From JBAWWY01 sp037144355 (GTDB lineage: Bacteria; Bacillota; Clostridia; Peptostreptococcales; Anaerovoracaceae), in assembly GCA_037144355.1 (NCBI GenBank), contig JBAWWY010000031.1, forward strand, positions 1 to 19,822: a DNA stretch of 19,822 bases. The letters run 5' to 3'. Below, piece by piece: positions 1-5,781 of this stretch; position 1 is the stretch's first letter; every line of letters starts with the position of its first letter. Both the position numbers and the translations under genes were made by a program. The notes beneath the pieces are model-generated. The model made no database searches. It was given only the letters and a program-made list of their open reading frames with translations, and had not been told where the DNA came from.

Positions 1-136
1 ATCCGCTGGGCCCAAGAATAACGACAAACTCGCCTTCAAATATTTGAAAGCTAACGTCATCCAGCGCCTTAACTTCAATTTCTCCCATTTGATAATTTTT
101 AGAAAGGTTCTCAACCGTCAAGATAACTCTGTCCAA
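1..136 (-). CDS. ABC transporter ATP-binding protein, MacB/LolD-like (N-terminal fragment)
   Basis: The first 45 codons of an ATPase gene are present; the rest runs off the window edge. The translation carries an opening typical of FtsX/MacB-associated ATPases (VENLSKNYQMGEIEVKALDD), then FEGEFVVILGPSG, the start of the Walker A motif. The start is a TTG at 134-136: an ATG seven bases upstream stops within a few codons, while AGGGGAG lies seven bases before the TTG. The family energises efflux or lipoprotein/peptide handling by a partner permease with an FtsX-like domain; that permease is not visible here. The gene has its own promoter (170-198). The ABC ATPase assignment is firm; the MacB/LolD subfamily is inferred from the N-terminus only. 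Confidence 0.85.
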   Translation of the reverse strand, partial: MDRVILTVENLSKNYQMGEIEVKALDDVSFQIFEGEFVVILGPSG

Positions 137-169
137 TCCGCATCTCCCCTTTATATAATTCTATATATG

Positions 170-198
170 ATTATATTCCAAAATTACCCACAAATCAA
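170..198 (-). promoter_or_regulatory. Sigma-A type promoter for the ABC transporter gene
   Basis: On the minus strand, TTGATT (193-198) is followed by exactly 17 bases and a perfect TATAAT (170-175). The predicted transcription start lies about 27 bases before the TTG start codon. The promoter sits just downstream of a terminator (221-253), so the ABC gene looks like a separate transcription unit from the membrane protein gene upstream. Confidence 0.75.
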
Positions 199-220
199 AA
201 ACTGCAGTTAAATTTGTCGT

Positions 221-253
221 AAAAAAATCGCATGCTTTTATAAAATCATACGA
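221..253 (-). terminator. Rho-independent terminator after the 186-aa membrane protein gene
   Basis: Minus strand: TCGTATG pairs with CATGCGA (seven pairs, one G-T), around a 12-base AT-rich loop, followed at once by seven T. It begins only a few bases after the stop codon at 258. Confidence 0.75.
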
Positions 254-257
254 CTTA

Positions 258-818
258 TTATTTTGAATACTTATTATTATAAATAGTCTGAAAAATATTT
301 GTGTAATTATTCTTCTCCATACTTGGATTCGGGACATTAGTTGTAGATGTCCATGATGCTCCACCTTTTGTTGTATACGCAATACCTTCGAAAAGGGTAT
401 TTGCAGACATTAAAGGCGCATCTTCATAAGATAAATTTACTTCAGTAAACGGTGCAGTACCCTTTATGGATCCTATAAAGAAGAACGGGATTTCCGCAGC
501 CTTATATACTTTAGCATATTTATCTTGGGCAGCTTCGGACAAATTATCCTTTGATATGAGGATTGCATCATACTTTGAGTTAAAGTCATCATTTTCGATA
601 TCCTCGAATTGTATTTGATCAAACTCAATTATTTTTTCATTTATTGAAGGTATATCCCCAATAATACCAATCTTGAGTGGCTCTTTCGTATAAAGAGCAG
701 CATCCTTTATGAGATTGGCATTTTCGTTATAGGCTTTGAAAAAGTATGAACCATTGTAAGCTAAAATTAAGCCAGCGATTATAATAAGCAAGGGAATAAC
801 AATTATTTTCTTATTCAT
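258..818 (-). CDS. Hypothetical single-pass membrane or secreted protein, 186 aa
   Basis: I do not recognise the family. The protein opens with MNKK and one hydrophobic stretch (about residues 5-24), with no clear lipobox, so it is probably an N-terminally anchored extracytoplasmic protein. The remainder is acidic and soluble, with beta/alpha-like segments (LKIGIIGD near 49-56, YDAILISKD near 84-92, IPFFFIGSIKGT near 110-121), loosely reminiscent of a receiver-like or flavodoxin-like fold; that is a guess. No Shine-Dalgarno precedes its ATG. Instead a 12-codon leader ORF with a strong ribosome binding site ends across this start codon (811-849), suggesting translational coupling. A terminator follows, and the next gene is an ABC transporter ATPase with its own promoter, so shared function is possible but unproven. 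Confidence 0.75.
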   Translation of the reverse strand: MNKKIIVIPLLIIIAGLILAYNGSYFFKAYNENANLIKDAALYTKEPLKIGIIGDIPSINEKIIEFDQIQFEDIENDDFNSKYDAILISKDNLSEAAQDKYAKVYKAAEIPFFFIGSIKGTAPFTEVNLSYEDAPLMSANTLFEGIAYTTKGGASWTSTTNVPNPSMEKNNYTNIFQTIYNNKYSK

Positions 819-849
819 CTAAATTACCATGTTCATTTATAATTTTCAT
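811..849 (-). CDS. 12-aa leader ORF overlapping the membrane protein gene
   Basis: Minus strand: a strong GGAGG (855-859) lies five bases before an ATG at 849, opening MKIINEHGNLDE followed by TAA. The stop overlaps the next start: in GATGAATAA the leader reads GAT GAA TAA, while the 186-aa gene starts at the internal ATG. Because the larger gene has no ribosome binding site of its own, ribosomes finishing the leader probably restart on it. The peptide has no runs of rare or single amino acids typical of attenuation leaders. An alternative is that a frameshift split a slightly longer N-terminus from the protein. Confidence 0.5.
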   Translation of the reverse strand: MKIINEHGNLDE

Positions 850-876
850 AAATACCTCCAAAATCAGCTTGTTATA

Positions 877-885
877 AGTATATCA
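877..885 (-). promoter_or_regulatory. Candidate extended -10 promoter for the leader and membrane protein gene
   Basis: Minus strand TGATATACT matches an extended -10 element (TGnTATAAT). It lies about 27 bases before the leader ATG. No good -35 hexamer is visible at the usual distance, so the call is tentative. Confidence 0.35.
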
Positions 886-920
886 TTTTTAGCAAGTATA
901 TATTCGACGATAAAGACAAG

Positions 921-1100
921 ATTGTGCAGGAAAAAACGAAGTTAGATTAGTAAAAGACTCAGGAAGGGCAGTAGAAATCTACAAATCAAAGATTTGTGAT
1001 TTCCTTGCATAAGTTCACCGACAATTCATTTCACGAATTGGGTGAGCTAGTAGGTACGCGAGTATTCTCAGGATTTTAAAATGTAATATTACTTAAACAA
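921..1100. repeat. Palindromic module, decayed copy, interrupted by an 82-bp element
   Basis: Third member of a tandem family with the copies at 1101-1219 and 1229-1348. It shares the opening (attgtgcaggaaaa) and the right core (gtacgcgagtattctcagg). Its outer arms, 939-949 and 1084-1094, still pair at 9 of 11 positions, but the second arm pair is largely lost. The 82-bp repeat at 971-1052 sits where the other copies have the loop between ACGTAC and GTACGT. Removing it leaves about 98 bp, somewhat shorter than the intact copies. Confidence 0.6.
971..1052. repeat. 82-bp two-hairpin dispersed repeat, copy 1
   Basis: About 89% identical by eye (73 of 82) to 10759-10840. The first hairpin pairs GAAATC and ACAAATC with GATTTGT and GATTTC, leaving one bulged T. 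The second pairs GTTCACC and CAATTC with GAATTG and GGTGAGC. Both copies are bordered by GTA on each side. It encodes no protein. The form fits a small non-autonomous mobile element or a REP-like palindromic unit; no transposase lies in this window. Confidence 0.7.
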
Positions 1101-1219
1101 CTTGCGCAGGAAAAAGCTTAGAATTCTAGGAACAAAAGCTCCAAGGAAGCGGAACGTACTTAATGTACGTGAGCATCTTTGGAGCTTTTAGTGACAAAGC
1201 ATTCTATGCTTTTAACAAG
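1101..1219. repeat. Palindromic module, intact copy (119 bp)
   Basis: Three nested arm pairs surround one axis: an outer arm (1112-1124 with 1201-1213, 12 of 13 paired), a middle arm AAAAGCTCCAA (1134-1144) with TTGGAGCTTTT (1179-1189), and an inner arm ACGTAC (1154-1159) with GTACGT (1165-1170). It opens with cttgcgcagg and closes with ttttaacaag, shared with the 1229-1348 copy. The middle hairpin ends in four T on the minus strand, so it may add to termination. Confidence 0.7.
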
Positions 1220-1228
1220 CAAAGCCAT

Positions 1229-1348
1229 GTTACGCATGGAAAATTCCATAATACGAATAAAAAAGCTCCCTGAGGAACGCAACGTACTTCGCGTACGTGA
1301 GTATTCTCAGGGAGCTGAATTTATAAAGTATTATGGGATTTTAACAAG
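1229..1348. repeat. Palindromic module, intact copy (120 bp) abutting the EF-G-like gene
   Basis: Same layout and almost the same length as 1101-1219, with different arm sequences that still pair: outer arm 1240-1254 with 1328-1342 (15 pairs, one G-T), middle arm AGCTCCCTGAG (1264-1274) with CTCAGGGAGCT (1306-1316), inner arm ACGTAC (1282-1287) with GTACGT (1293-1298). It ends three bases before the stop codon of the EF-G-like gene. Its middle hairpin doubles as a terminator. Confidence 0.7.
1259..1316 (-). terminator. Strong terminator of the EF-G-like gene, inside a palindromic module
   Basis: Minus strand: an 11-bp perfect stem (AGCTCCCTGAG with CTCAGGGAGCT) enclosing a second hairpin, then six T at 1259-1264. 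It lies about 35 bases after the stop codon of the EF-G-like gene. Confidence 0.8.
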
Positions 1349-1351
1349 TAA

Positions 1352-3310
1352 CTAGTCTTCGTGTTTGTGTCCGGAATCCGTAATTATCTTATCCACCATT
1401 AGAGCAGGCACTTCGTCATATCTGACAAATTTCATATTGAATGTGCCTCTTGCCTGAGTCATTGATCTCAAAATTATGGCATATTTGAACATTTCCGCCA
1501 TTGGTGATTCAGCTATAACCTTTTGTTCTCCACCTTCTAGAGGTTCCATTCCAAGGATTTTGCCTCTTCTCTTGTTCATGTCTCCCATTACGTCCCCCAT
1601 GAAATCGTCGGGAACGACCACTTCAACCTGCATTATTGGTTCAAGCAATATTGGTTTTGCTTCCATCATTCCCTTTTTAAATGCCAAGGATGATGCTACT
1701 TTGAACGCCATTTCATTTGAGTCTACGTCATGATATGAACCATCATATAATTCTGCCTTAACATGAACTACTGGATATCCAGCCAAAACTCCCTTGTCCA
1801 GGCATTCTCTCAAACCCTTTTCAACTGCTGGGATATATTGTCTTGGAACTGATCCTCCAACGATCGCTTCTTTAAACTCAAAATCTTCCTTTGATGGAGA
1901 GAATCTGATGTGTACGTCTCCGTATTGTCCTGCCCCACCAGATTGCTTCTTGTGCTTGCCTTGGACATCGGAGCTTCCCTTGATTGTTTCCCTATAAGCT
2001 ATTTTCTGGTCTACTAGTGTAACTGAAACCCCAAATTTTTCTTTAAGTTTGGCAGTGATTATTCCGATTTGAATATCTCCCTGTCCACCTATGAGAGTCT
2101 GGTGTGTTTCTGTGTTTCTTGTCATTACAAATGAAGGATCTTCTTCCATAAGCTTATGAAGTCCTACGCTTATTTTTTCTTCGTCTCCCTTTTGCTTTGG
2201 CTCAACCGCCATATAGAGGCAAGGTTCTGGGAATTCAAGGCCTGGATATTTTATAAAGTGAGCCTTATCGCAAAGGGTGTCTCCCGTATGTGTGAATTGG
2301 AGCTTGGAAACGGCTACTACATCTCCTGCTGGAGCTGTGTCTGTTTCTTCCTGTTGTTTTCCCCTCAAGAAAAACATAGAACCAATTTTTTCAGTTTTTT
2401 CCAGTCTCGGATTATAAACTTCAACTCCGGATTTCATTTTTCCTGAAATTACCTTCATGATGGAAATTTTTCCAACAAATGCATCGGCAATTGTTTTAAA
2501 TACATATGCTGACATCGGTTCGTCAATTGAACATTTTCTAATTAGTTCTTGATCCTTGCTATCAACACCATGGTATTCCTTATGCTCCGCTGGATGGGGA
2601 ACATCTTCAAGCATAACATCAAGAAATTCCTTCATTCCTTCTCCAGTTAAAGCTGAGGCCGTTAGCACTGGAACTATTGTTCCGTTTGCAATTCCTGCAT
2701 TTAATCCATGATGGAATTCTTCATCAGTAAATTTTTCTCCATTGAAGTATTTTTCCAACAATGCCTCGTCAGTTTCAGCAACTGCCTCGGTAAGGGCTTC
2801 CCTAACTGCATCGGTAATTGGGTCAGTTAGTTGAACTAAAGTTGGCCCAAACTTTTCTCGAAGTTCTGACATTGTTTTTTCTATATTGGCATTTTCTTTG
2901 TCAATTTTATTTAATAATATAAAAGTTGGCATACTATACTGTTGACATGATTTCCATGCTTTTTCTGTTCCGACTTGAACACCTGCTGAAGCATCAACTA
3001 CTATTACCGCTCCTTCAGAGGCTCTTAGCCCTGAGTTTACTTCCCCAATAAAGTCAAAATATCCAGGGGTATCAATGAAGTTAATCTTGTTTTTCTTCCA
3101 TTCTACTGGAATAACAGAGGTGCTAATTGAATATCCTTTTTCGATTTCCATTTTGTCATAATCCGACATGGTATTTCCGTCTTCGACCTTACCCATTCGG
3201 TTGATAACTCCTGTAACAAATAGAGCGGATTCAAGCACTGTAGTCTTTCCACATCCGCCGTGTCCTACAAGTGCAACATTCCTTATATTATCGCTTGTAT
3301 AGCCTTTCAT
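1352..3310 (-). CDS. EF-G-like translational GTPase (EF-G paralogue), 652 aa
   Basis: A translation-factor GTPase with full EF-G architecture: G domain (about 1-270), domain II (about 280-370), then domains III-V including GGAGQYGDVHI and RGKILGMEP. G1 is GHGGCGKTT (16-24), where true EF-G has AHIDAGKTT. G3 is DTPGYFDF (80-87): the catalytic switch-II His is Tyr84. G4 is NKID (134-137). The switch-I region (SDYDKMEIEKGYSIST) also departs from the usual ERGITI signature. These traits mark the secondary EF-G-like family found beside a canonical fusA in many bacteria; its exact role is unsettled, so no symbol is given. AGGAGG lies nine bases before the ATG. The gene appears monocistronic, with its own promoter and a terminator within the following palindromic repeat. 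Confidence 0.93.
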   Translation of the reverse strand: MKGYTSDNIRNVALVGHGGCGKTTVLESALFVTGVINRMGKVEDGNTMSDYDKMEIEKGYSISTSVIPVEWKKNKINFIDTPGYFDFIGEVNSGLRASEGAVIVVDASAGVQVGTEKAWKSCQQYSMPTFILLNKIDKENANIEKTMSELREKFGPTLVQLTDPITDAVREALTEAVAETDEALLEKYFNGEKFTDEEFHHGLNAGIANGTIVPVLTASALTGEGMKEFLDVMLEDVPHPAEHKEYHGVDSKDQELIRKCSIDEPMSAYVFKTIADAFVGKISIMKVISGKMKSGVEVYNPRLEKTEKIGSMFFLRGKQQEETDTAPAGDVVAVSKLQFTHTGDTLCDKAHFIKYPGLEFPEPCLYMAVEPKQKGDEEKISVGLHKLMEEDPSFVMTRNTETHQTLIGGQGDIQIGIITAKLKEKFGVSVTLVDQKIAYRETIKGSSDVQGKHKKQSGGAGQYGDVHIRFSPSKEDFEFKEAIVGGSVPRQYIPAVEKGLRECLDKGVLAGYPVVHVKAELYDGSYHDVDSNEMAFKVASSLAFKKGMMEAKPILLEPIMQVEVVVPDDFMGDVMGDMNKRRGKILGMEPLEGGEQKVIAESPMAEMFKYAIILRSMTQARGTFNMKFVRYDEVPALMVDKIITDSGHKHED

Positions 3311-3352
3311 GGTCAGGTTCCTCCTACAATTTTATTTTCACGTAACGTTGTC

Positions 3353-3381
3353 ATTATAACATTGCCAAAAAAAAATAGCAA
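3353..3381 (-). promoter_or_regulatory. Promoter of the EF-G-like gene, overlapping the upstream terminator
   Basis: Minus strand: TTGCTA (3376-3381), 17 bases, perfect TATAAT (3353-3358). The -35 lies inside the right arm of the terminator hairpin and the spacer begins with its T tract. Confidence 0.65.
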
Positions 3382-3399
3382 AAATATTTTTGCTATTTT
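3367..3399 (-). terminator. Rho-independent terminator after the Gate-domain gene pair
   Basis: Minus strand: AATAGCAAAAA pairs with TTTTTGCTATT around a two-base centre (3374-3397), followed by nine T (3367-3375). It lies about 20 bases after the stop codon at 3420. Confidence 0.8.
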
Positions 3400-3419
3400 C
3401 TGACTATTTAGATCTCTTG

Positions 3420-3881
3420 TCAGTCTCGGTTATCGTGTCCGATTCTATTTATTATTGGTATTCGTGCTGCTACTACCGTAATGATAAAAGCTAAAAAAAG
3501 TCTACCAATTGACACCACCCATATATTTGCTCCCGCGACAGCAAATATCATGCTGGTCTCAATTATCCCATGGCATACAAACAAGAATACACCTATCAAT
3601 ATGAAGTCCTTCTTGGGGATTGGGGTTTTTCTATTTATTTCTATCAGCGTTCCTGCCCCATATGTGAGGCCCATGAAAACTCCTACCATTAATGGGAAAA
3701 TCGATTGTTTCTCCATTCTCAATGCTTTTGCCAGAAATTCAAGTTTGTTTGAAAGCTTTTCGATTAATTTATATGCCATTAGTATTTCAACAATTATCAT
3801 CAAGGGAATGAGGATTTTAAAGAAATTTATTATGATGCTTATGCTTCCAAAGAAGATATCGTGGATAATATTTTCTACCAT
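3420..3881 (-). CDS. Gate-domain (nucleoside-recognition) membrane protein, second of a pair, 153 aa
   Basis: A small integral membrane protein with roughly four hydrophobic segments and the Gate/nucleoside-recognition pattern (LMVGVFMGLTYGAGTLIEI, then GVFLFVCHGIIETSMIFAV). The conserved helix-breaking glycines and the HGIIET motif resemble SpmA/SpmB- and YjiH-type proteins, which often come as adjacent small genes. The substrate is unknown. I place the start at ATG 3881, whose ATGGTAG overlaps the stop of the preceding gene by seven bases, as expected for translational coupling. ATGs at 3902 and 3893 are in frame but have no better ribosome binding site. A terminator follows. Confidence 0.8.
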   Translation of the reverse strand: MVENIIHDIFFGSISIIINFFKILIPLMIIVEILMAYKLIEKLSNKLEFLAKALRMEKQSIFPLMVGVFMGLTYGAGTLIEINRKTPIPKKDFILIGVFLFVCHGIIETSMIFAVAGANIWVVSIGRLFLAFIITVVAARIPIINRIGHDNRD

Positions 3882-4306
3882 GCCAGCACCCATCCCAACC
3901 ATCCGATGAGCATGCCAATGCAGATCGCCATTATTATCCTTAGGATTGTGAATTTTACAAAATTAAGTCCTATCTTCTGAGCTATGGCGGCTTCCACCGG
4001 AATTGTGTGGGCAACCAGCACTATCATTGCTACAGTGGTGATTTGTGCCGTAGTTAATGAAAGCTGGTTTAAAACAGCTATTGTTCCATATTCATCGGTG
4101 AATGCTCCAGTTATAATTGGGATTATCCCTTCTCCAGGCAAGTGAAAAAGCTTCATTGCGGGAGAAAAAATATCCTGAAGGAACGGCATCCCAGGTGAAT
4201 ACCTAAATATCACAACAATTGCATATACAGGCAGAACAATTTTAAGCAGCATTAGAACTGTCTTTATTGCCTTAAAGAATCCAGTTTTTATTGCTAAAAC
4301 CAACAT
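3875..4306 (-). CDS. Gate-domain (nucleoside-recognition) membrane protein, first of a pair, 143 aa
   Basis: About four predicted membrane segments (near 17-36, 60-80, 88-108 and 120-142), with a Gate-like core containing IIPIITGAFTDEYGTIAVL and AHTIPVEAAIAQKIG. It matches the other half of the Gate pair encoded next, and the two probably form one complex. The ATG lies one base after the asnS stop codon with no clear ribosome binding site, so it is likely expressed by coupling to asnS. The link to asparaginyl-tRNA synthetase is presumably only operon context. Function unknown; the family call rests on motifs and pair organisation. Confidence 0.8.
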   Translation of the reverse strand: MLVLAIKTGFFKAIKTVLMLLKIVLPVYAIVVIFRYSPGMPFLQDIFSPAMKLFHLPGEGIIPIITGAFTDEYGTIAVLNQLSLTTAQITTVAMIVLVAHTIPVEAAIAQKIGLNFVKFTILRIIMAICIGMLIGWLGWVLAW

Positions 4307-4307
4307 T

Positions 4308-5702
4308 TTAAAATTCAGCCGTCTTTGGAGTCCTAGGAAAAGGTATTACATCCCTAATATTTGCCATACCGGTTAAGTACATTATAATTCTTTCAAATCC
4401 AAGTCCAAATCCAGCATGTTCCACTCCACCATATTTTCGAAGGTCAAGGTACCACCAATAATCCTCTTCGTTCAGTCCCATTTCTTTTATCCTTGAGACT
4501 AACCTCTCAAATCGTTCTTCCCTCTGGCTTCCGCCAATGATCTCCCCAACTCCAGGAACTAGCAAATCCATTGCTGCTACTGTTTTTTCGTCTTCATTCA
4601 TTCTCATATAGAAAGCTTTTATGCCTTTTGGATAATCAGTAACAAAGACCGGCTTTTTGAATATTTCCTCAGTTATGTACCTTTCATGCTCGGTTTGAAG
4701 ATCAATTCCCCATTCCACAGGAAATTGGAACTCTTTCTTGGATTCCTTAAGCATGGCAACTGCCTCTGTATAAGTGATTTTCCCAAAGCTTGAATTGGCA
4801 ATATTGTCCAATCTTTCAAGCAAGCCCTTGTCAATAAACTCGCTGAAGAACTTCATCTCTTCTGGAGCATTTTCCAAAACATAATTTATAATATATTTAA
4901 TCATTTCCTCTGCCAGTTCCATATTGGATGAAAGATTGGCAAAAGCAACTTCAGGCTCAATCATCCAGAATTCAGACGCATGCCGTGCAGTATTTGAATT
5001 TTCGGCTCGGAATGTTGGTCCGAAAGTATAGACTTTCTTGAATGCCATGGCATATGATTCCGCTTCAAGCTGTCCACTCACTGTTAGATTGGTCTCCTTG
5101 CCAAAAAAATCCTCGGTATATTGTATGTTTCCAGAATCATTTCTTGGTGGCTTATTCATATCCAAGGTTGTTACTCTGAACATCTCACCTGCTCCCTCAC
5201 AGTCGCTTCCAGTGATGATTGGAGTATGGACGTAAACAAAACCCTTATCTTGAAAGAATTTATGAATGGCGAACGCTGTCAAAGACCTTACCCTGAAAAC
5301 TGCGGAGAAAGTATTGCTCCTAGGTCTTAGATGGGCGATTTCCCTTAGAAACTCCAAGCTGTGCCTTTTTTTCTGAAGCGGATAATCATTTGACGATGTG
5401 GCCAAAACTTTTATTTTTGTAGCCTTGATTTCGAAATCCTGTTTTGCAGAAGGTGTTTCAAGCAAAAAACCTTGAACTTCTATAGCTGCCGCGATTCCTG
5501 ATTTTGAAACTTCATCGAAATTATCAATTAAATCTTCCTCGTAGACAATCTGTACGGATTTGAAAAATGTTCCGTCATTAACTTCAATAAAACCAAACTT
5601 GTTTGAGCTTCTATTTGTTCTAATCCAGCCCTTTATAGTTAGTTCCTTGTCGAGTAATTCCTTTGTTTTTAAAAACAAATCTTTAACGCTTACTTCCATC
5701 AC
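4308..5702 (-). CDS. asnS: Asparaginyl-tRNA synthetase
   Basis: Class IIb synthetase that charges tRNA-Asn with asparagine in the cytoplasm. An N-terminal OB-fold anticodon-binding domain (LTIKGWIRTNRSS, about 20-110) precedes the catalytic core. Motif 2 is seen in FGPTFRAENSNTARHASEFW; motif 3 is GFGLGFERIIMYLTGMANIR near the C-terminus. Length (464 aa) is normal. The start is either GTG (5702) or the next codon, ATG (5699); AGGAG is 11 bases before the GTG and 14 before the ATG, which slightly favours GTG. The gene follows lysS across a terminator-like hairpin, and the Gate-domain pair follows one base downstream. The presence of asnS suggests direct Asn-tRNA charging rather than sole reliance on the amidotransferase route. 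Confidence 0.96.
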   Translation of the reverse strand: MMEVSVKDLFLKTKELLDKELTIKGWIRTNRSSNKFGFIEVNDGTFFKSVQIVYEEDLIDNFDEVSKSGIAAAIEVQGFLLETPSAKQDFEIKATKIKVLATSSNDYPLQKKRHSLEFLREIAHLRPRSNTFSAVFRVRSLTAFAIHKFFQDKGFVYVHTPIITGSDCEGAGEMFRVTTLDMNKPPRNDSGNIQYTEDFFGKETNLTVSGQLEAESYAMAFKKVYTFGPTFRAENSNTARHASEFWMIEPEVAFANLSSNMELAEEMIKYIINYVLENAPEEMKFFSEFIDKGLLERLDNIANSSFGKITYTEAVAMLKESKKEFQFPVEWGIDLQTEHERYITEEIFKKPVFVTDYPKGIKAFYMRMNEDEKTVAAMDLLVPGVGEIIGGSQREERFERLVSRIKEMGLNEEDYWWYLDLRKYGGVEHAGFGLGFERIIMYLTGMANIRDVIPFPRTPKTAEF

Positions 5703-5727
5703 TAATATCTCAACTCCTATTCAAGTG

Positions 5728-5755
5728 AAAGGGACGCGGGCAAAACCCACGTCCC
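5728..5755 (-). terminator. Terminator or attenuator between lysS and asnS
   Basis: Minus strand: GGGACGTGGG pairs with CCCGCGTCCC (ten pairs, one G-T) around TTTTG, followed by only TTTCACTT. The GC-rich stem is strong but the T tract short, so partial read-through into asnS is likely. No separate asnS promoter is evident in the 79-bp gap. Confidence 0.6.
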
Positions 5756-5781
5756 GGACAATTTATAATTGATTTTTCCTA

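Noticed and set aside
921..1348. Integron attC sites or a cassette array
   Set aside because: Variable-arm palindromes ending in TTTTAAC recall attC recombination sites, but the paired RYYYAAC and GTTRRRY core boxes are not both present, no cassette ORFs lie between units and no integrase is seen.
921..1348. CRISPR array
   Set aside because: The units are about 120 bp, internally palindromic, nearly contiguous and without unique spacers of regular length; no cas genes are present.
1476..1733. Plus-strand reading frame inside the EF-G-like gene, and similar ones in other genes
   Set aside because: They lie opposite strongly conserved genes, have no ribosome binding sites or family features, and are explained as antisense shadows.
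5703..5781. T-box riboswitch upstream of asnS
   Set aside because: The gap is only 79 bases, too short for a T-box leader, and no T-box core motif is visible; only a simple hairpin is present.
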